The notes under the pieces were generated by a model, which was not told the DNA's origin, did no database searches, and was given only the letters and a program-made list of their open reading frames with translations. 33,942 bases of DNA. Origin: Granulicella sp. Lineage in GTDB: Bacteria > Acidobacteriota > Terriglobia > Terriglobales > Acidobacteriaceae. A program made the position numbers and the translations under genes. The stretch is from contig DAHWOF010000131.1 of the NCBI GenBank assembly GCA_027335345.1, positions 1 through 33,942 of the forward strand. The letters are read 5' to 3'. Shown one piece after another: positions 33,320 to 33,942 of this stretch (the stretch's first letter is position 1; each line of letters opens with the position of its first letter).

Positions 33320-33784
33320 GTGAAAATTTCCGACTATTTCGCTGAACTTCACGTTGCAGGTCGCCTCGCAGATAAGGGATGGGATATTTACTTCCCGCAC
33401 CGTGACAAGGGGTTTGACTTCTTCATTTCAAAGGTGGCGAACGGCTCGCCAATCCTCCGGCCTGTGCAGGTGAAGGGAAAATATACAAGCGCAGAGAAGA
33501 TCGATAAGGGCGAGTATGGATATGTCGGGAAGCTCACACAAACTCACCCGGAAATGGTGCTGGCAATCCCTTACTTCTCAGTCTCGTCACTCGATATGCC
33601 GGTTTACATTGCATTCAGGCCGTGGGCGACAATCCGGGAACATGCGCGCGGTTACCGTTGCCAGCCTGCTGCCTACCGTGAGGGAAATCCGAAACCACGA
33701 CGCGAATATGAAAAGTTCTTCGACGCGAAGGGAATCGAGCGCCTCGAATCCTCGACGTGGAGCAGCGAGTCTGTTTCCTCTTAA
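33320..33784 (+). CDS. PD-(D/E)XK nuclease-like protein, lower GC
   Basis: The GTG at 33320 is preceded by GAGGGGAG and gives 154 residues starting MKISDYFAELHVAGRLADKG. An ATG at 33284 in the same frame is an alternative. The pattern AELHVAGRLADKGWDIYFPH, then RDKGFDFFIS, then RPVQVKGKYTS reproduces the E ... D ... (E/Q)VKG signature of small PD-(D/E)XK-fold proteins, with Gln in place of the second acidic residue. These include restriction enzymes, resolvase-like proteins and uncharacterised mobile-element proteins. The rest (MVLAIPYFSVSSLDMPVYIA, then FRPWATIREHARGY) is unrecognised. Its AT content is clearly higher than that of the core genes, a sign of recent acquisition. The target is unknown. 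Confidence 0.65.
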   Translation: MKISDYFAELHVAGRLADKGWDIYFPHRDKGFDFFISKVANGSPILRPVQVKGKYTSAEKIDKGEYGYVGKLTQTHPEMVLAIPYFSVSSLDMPVYIAFRPWATIREHARGYRCQPAAYREGNPKPRREYEKFFDAKGIERLESSTWSSESVSS

Positions 33785-33828
33785 TTCCCCCAAGTTAACC
33801 GCTGGAGAGTGCCAAGTTCACCGTTCGT

Positions 33829-33942
33829 TCAGGGGCGATTGTTGGCCAGGCGGAGGTTGGATAGTTCGGTAGCCAGATCGATCCAGCGGTCGAGCAGCGA
33901 CTTCATGGTCTCGTAGTTCTTCAGTTCCCGGCGGACGACGGC
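33829..33942 (-). CDS. C-terminal end of an unknown protein (cut by window edge)
   Basis: A minus-strand frame enters from the right edge and ends at a TGA at 33829-33831 after 37 residues (RRELKNYETMKSLLDRWIDL, then ATELSNLRL). It is amphipathic and Leu-rich, like a C-terminal helix. The neighbourhood suggests a mobile-element protein, but no family was recognised. The reality of the gene depends on the sequence beyond the window. Confidence 0.45.
   Translation of the reverse strand, partial: AVVRRELKNYETMKSLLDRWIDLATELSNLRLANNRP

Overview
The window looks like a chromosomal segment of an Acidobacteriota bacterium, probably Terriglobia/Acidobacteriaceae. This is inferred from gene content and not from a marker-gene search. 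The DNA is GC-rich. It carries a secreted VWA protein of the type annotated as VWFA-related Acidobacterial domain, a tricorn-protease homologue, a short PheT, and many secreted or paralogous proteins typical of that group. No rRNA, tRNA or CRISPR array was seen.

Positions 1-5200: the N-terminal part of a secreted tricorn-type beta-propeller protease (minus, cut by the window edge), an antitoxin next to a decayed PIN toxin, mnmG (minus) and yceH (plus). Positions 5195-11344: fabD (minus, tail-to-tail with yceH), a HAD-UbiA membrane fusion, then the translationally coupled pheS-pheT pair. Positions 11590-13910: a ZapB-like coiled coil and ZapA, a strongly structured RNA candidate starting right after the zapA stop codon, and an exported TPR-thioredoxin protein. 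Positions 14010-16861: an IS256-type remnant, a catalytically degenerate Lgt paralogue, and an overlapping RluD-type pseudouridine synthase. Positions 16926-18846: two secreted proteins. Positions 18888-22887 (minus): adenosine/aminodeoxyfutalosine deaminase, a small tyrosine/dual-specificity phosphatase, an APC amino-acid permease, and a 51-residue very basic protein with its own terminator. Positions 22976-26762 (minus): pcrA/uvrD and trmJ. Positions 26901-30081: dnaG overlapping a flippase-like membrane protein.

Positions 30082-33942 are an accessory region. It holds an 11-bp triple repeat, and a promoter overlaid by four copies of a TGCGGAGA half-site in front of a Fic protein that has its own C-terminal winged-helix-like region. 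After that come an uncharacterised protein with a DFDL...EVT nuclease-like motif, a broken IS256 transposase carrying a 41-bp palindromic insertion, a lower-GC PD-(D/E)XK-like protein, and a cut-off ORF. The Fic / EVT-protein pair with its operator array is the best candidate in the window for an undescribed regulated system.

A second theme is transcription and translation style. fabD, trmJ, pcrA, mnmG and the VWA gene each have a good -10 hexamer only 6-8 nt from the start codon and no Shine-Dalgarno sequence, which suggests leaderless mRNAs. Neighbours such as yceH, the coiled-coil gene and the phosphatase have clear ribosome binding sites. All functions are read from motifs; no database search was possible.
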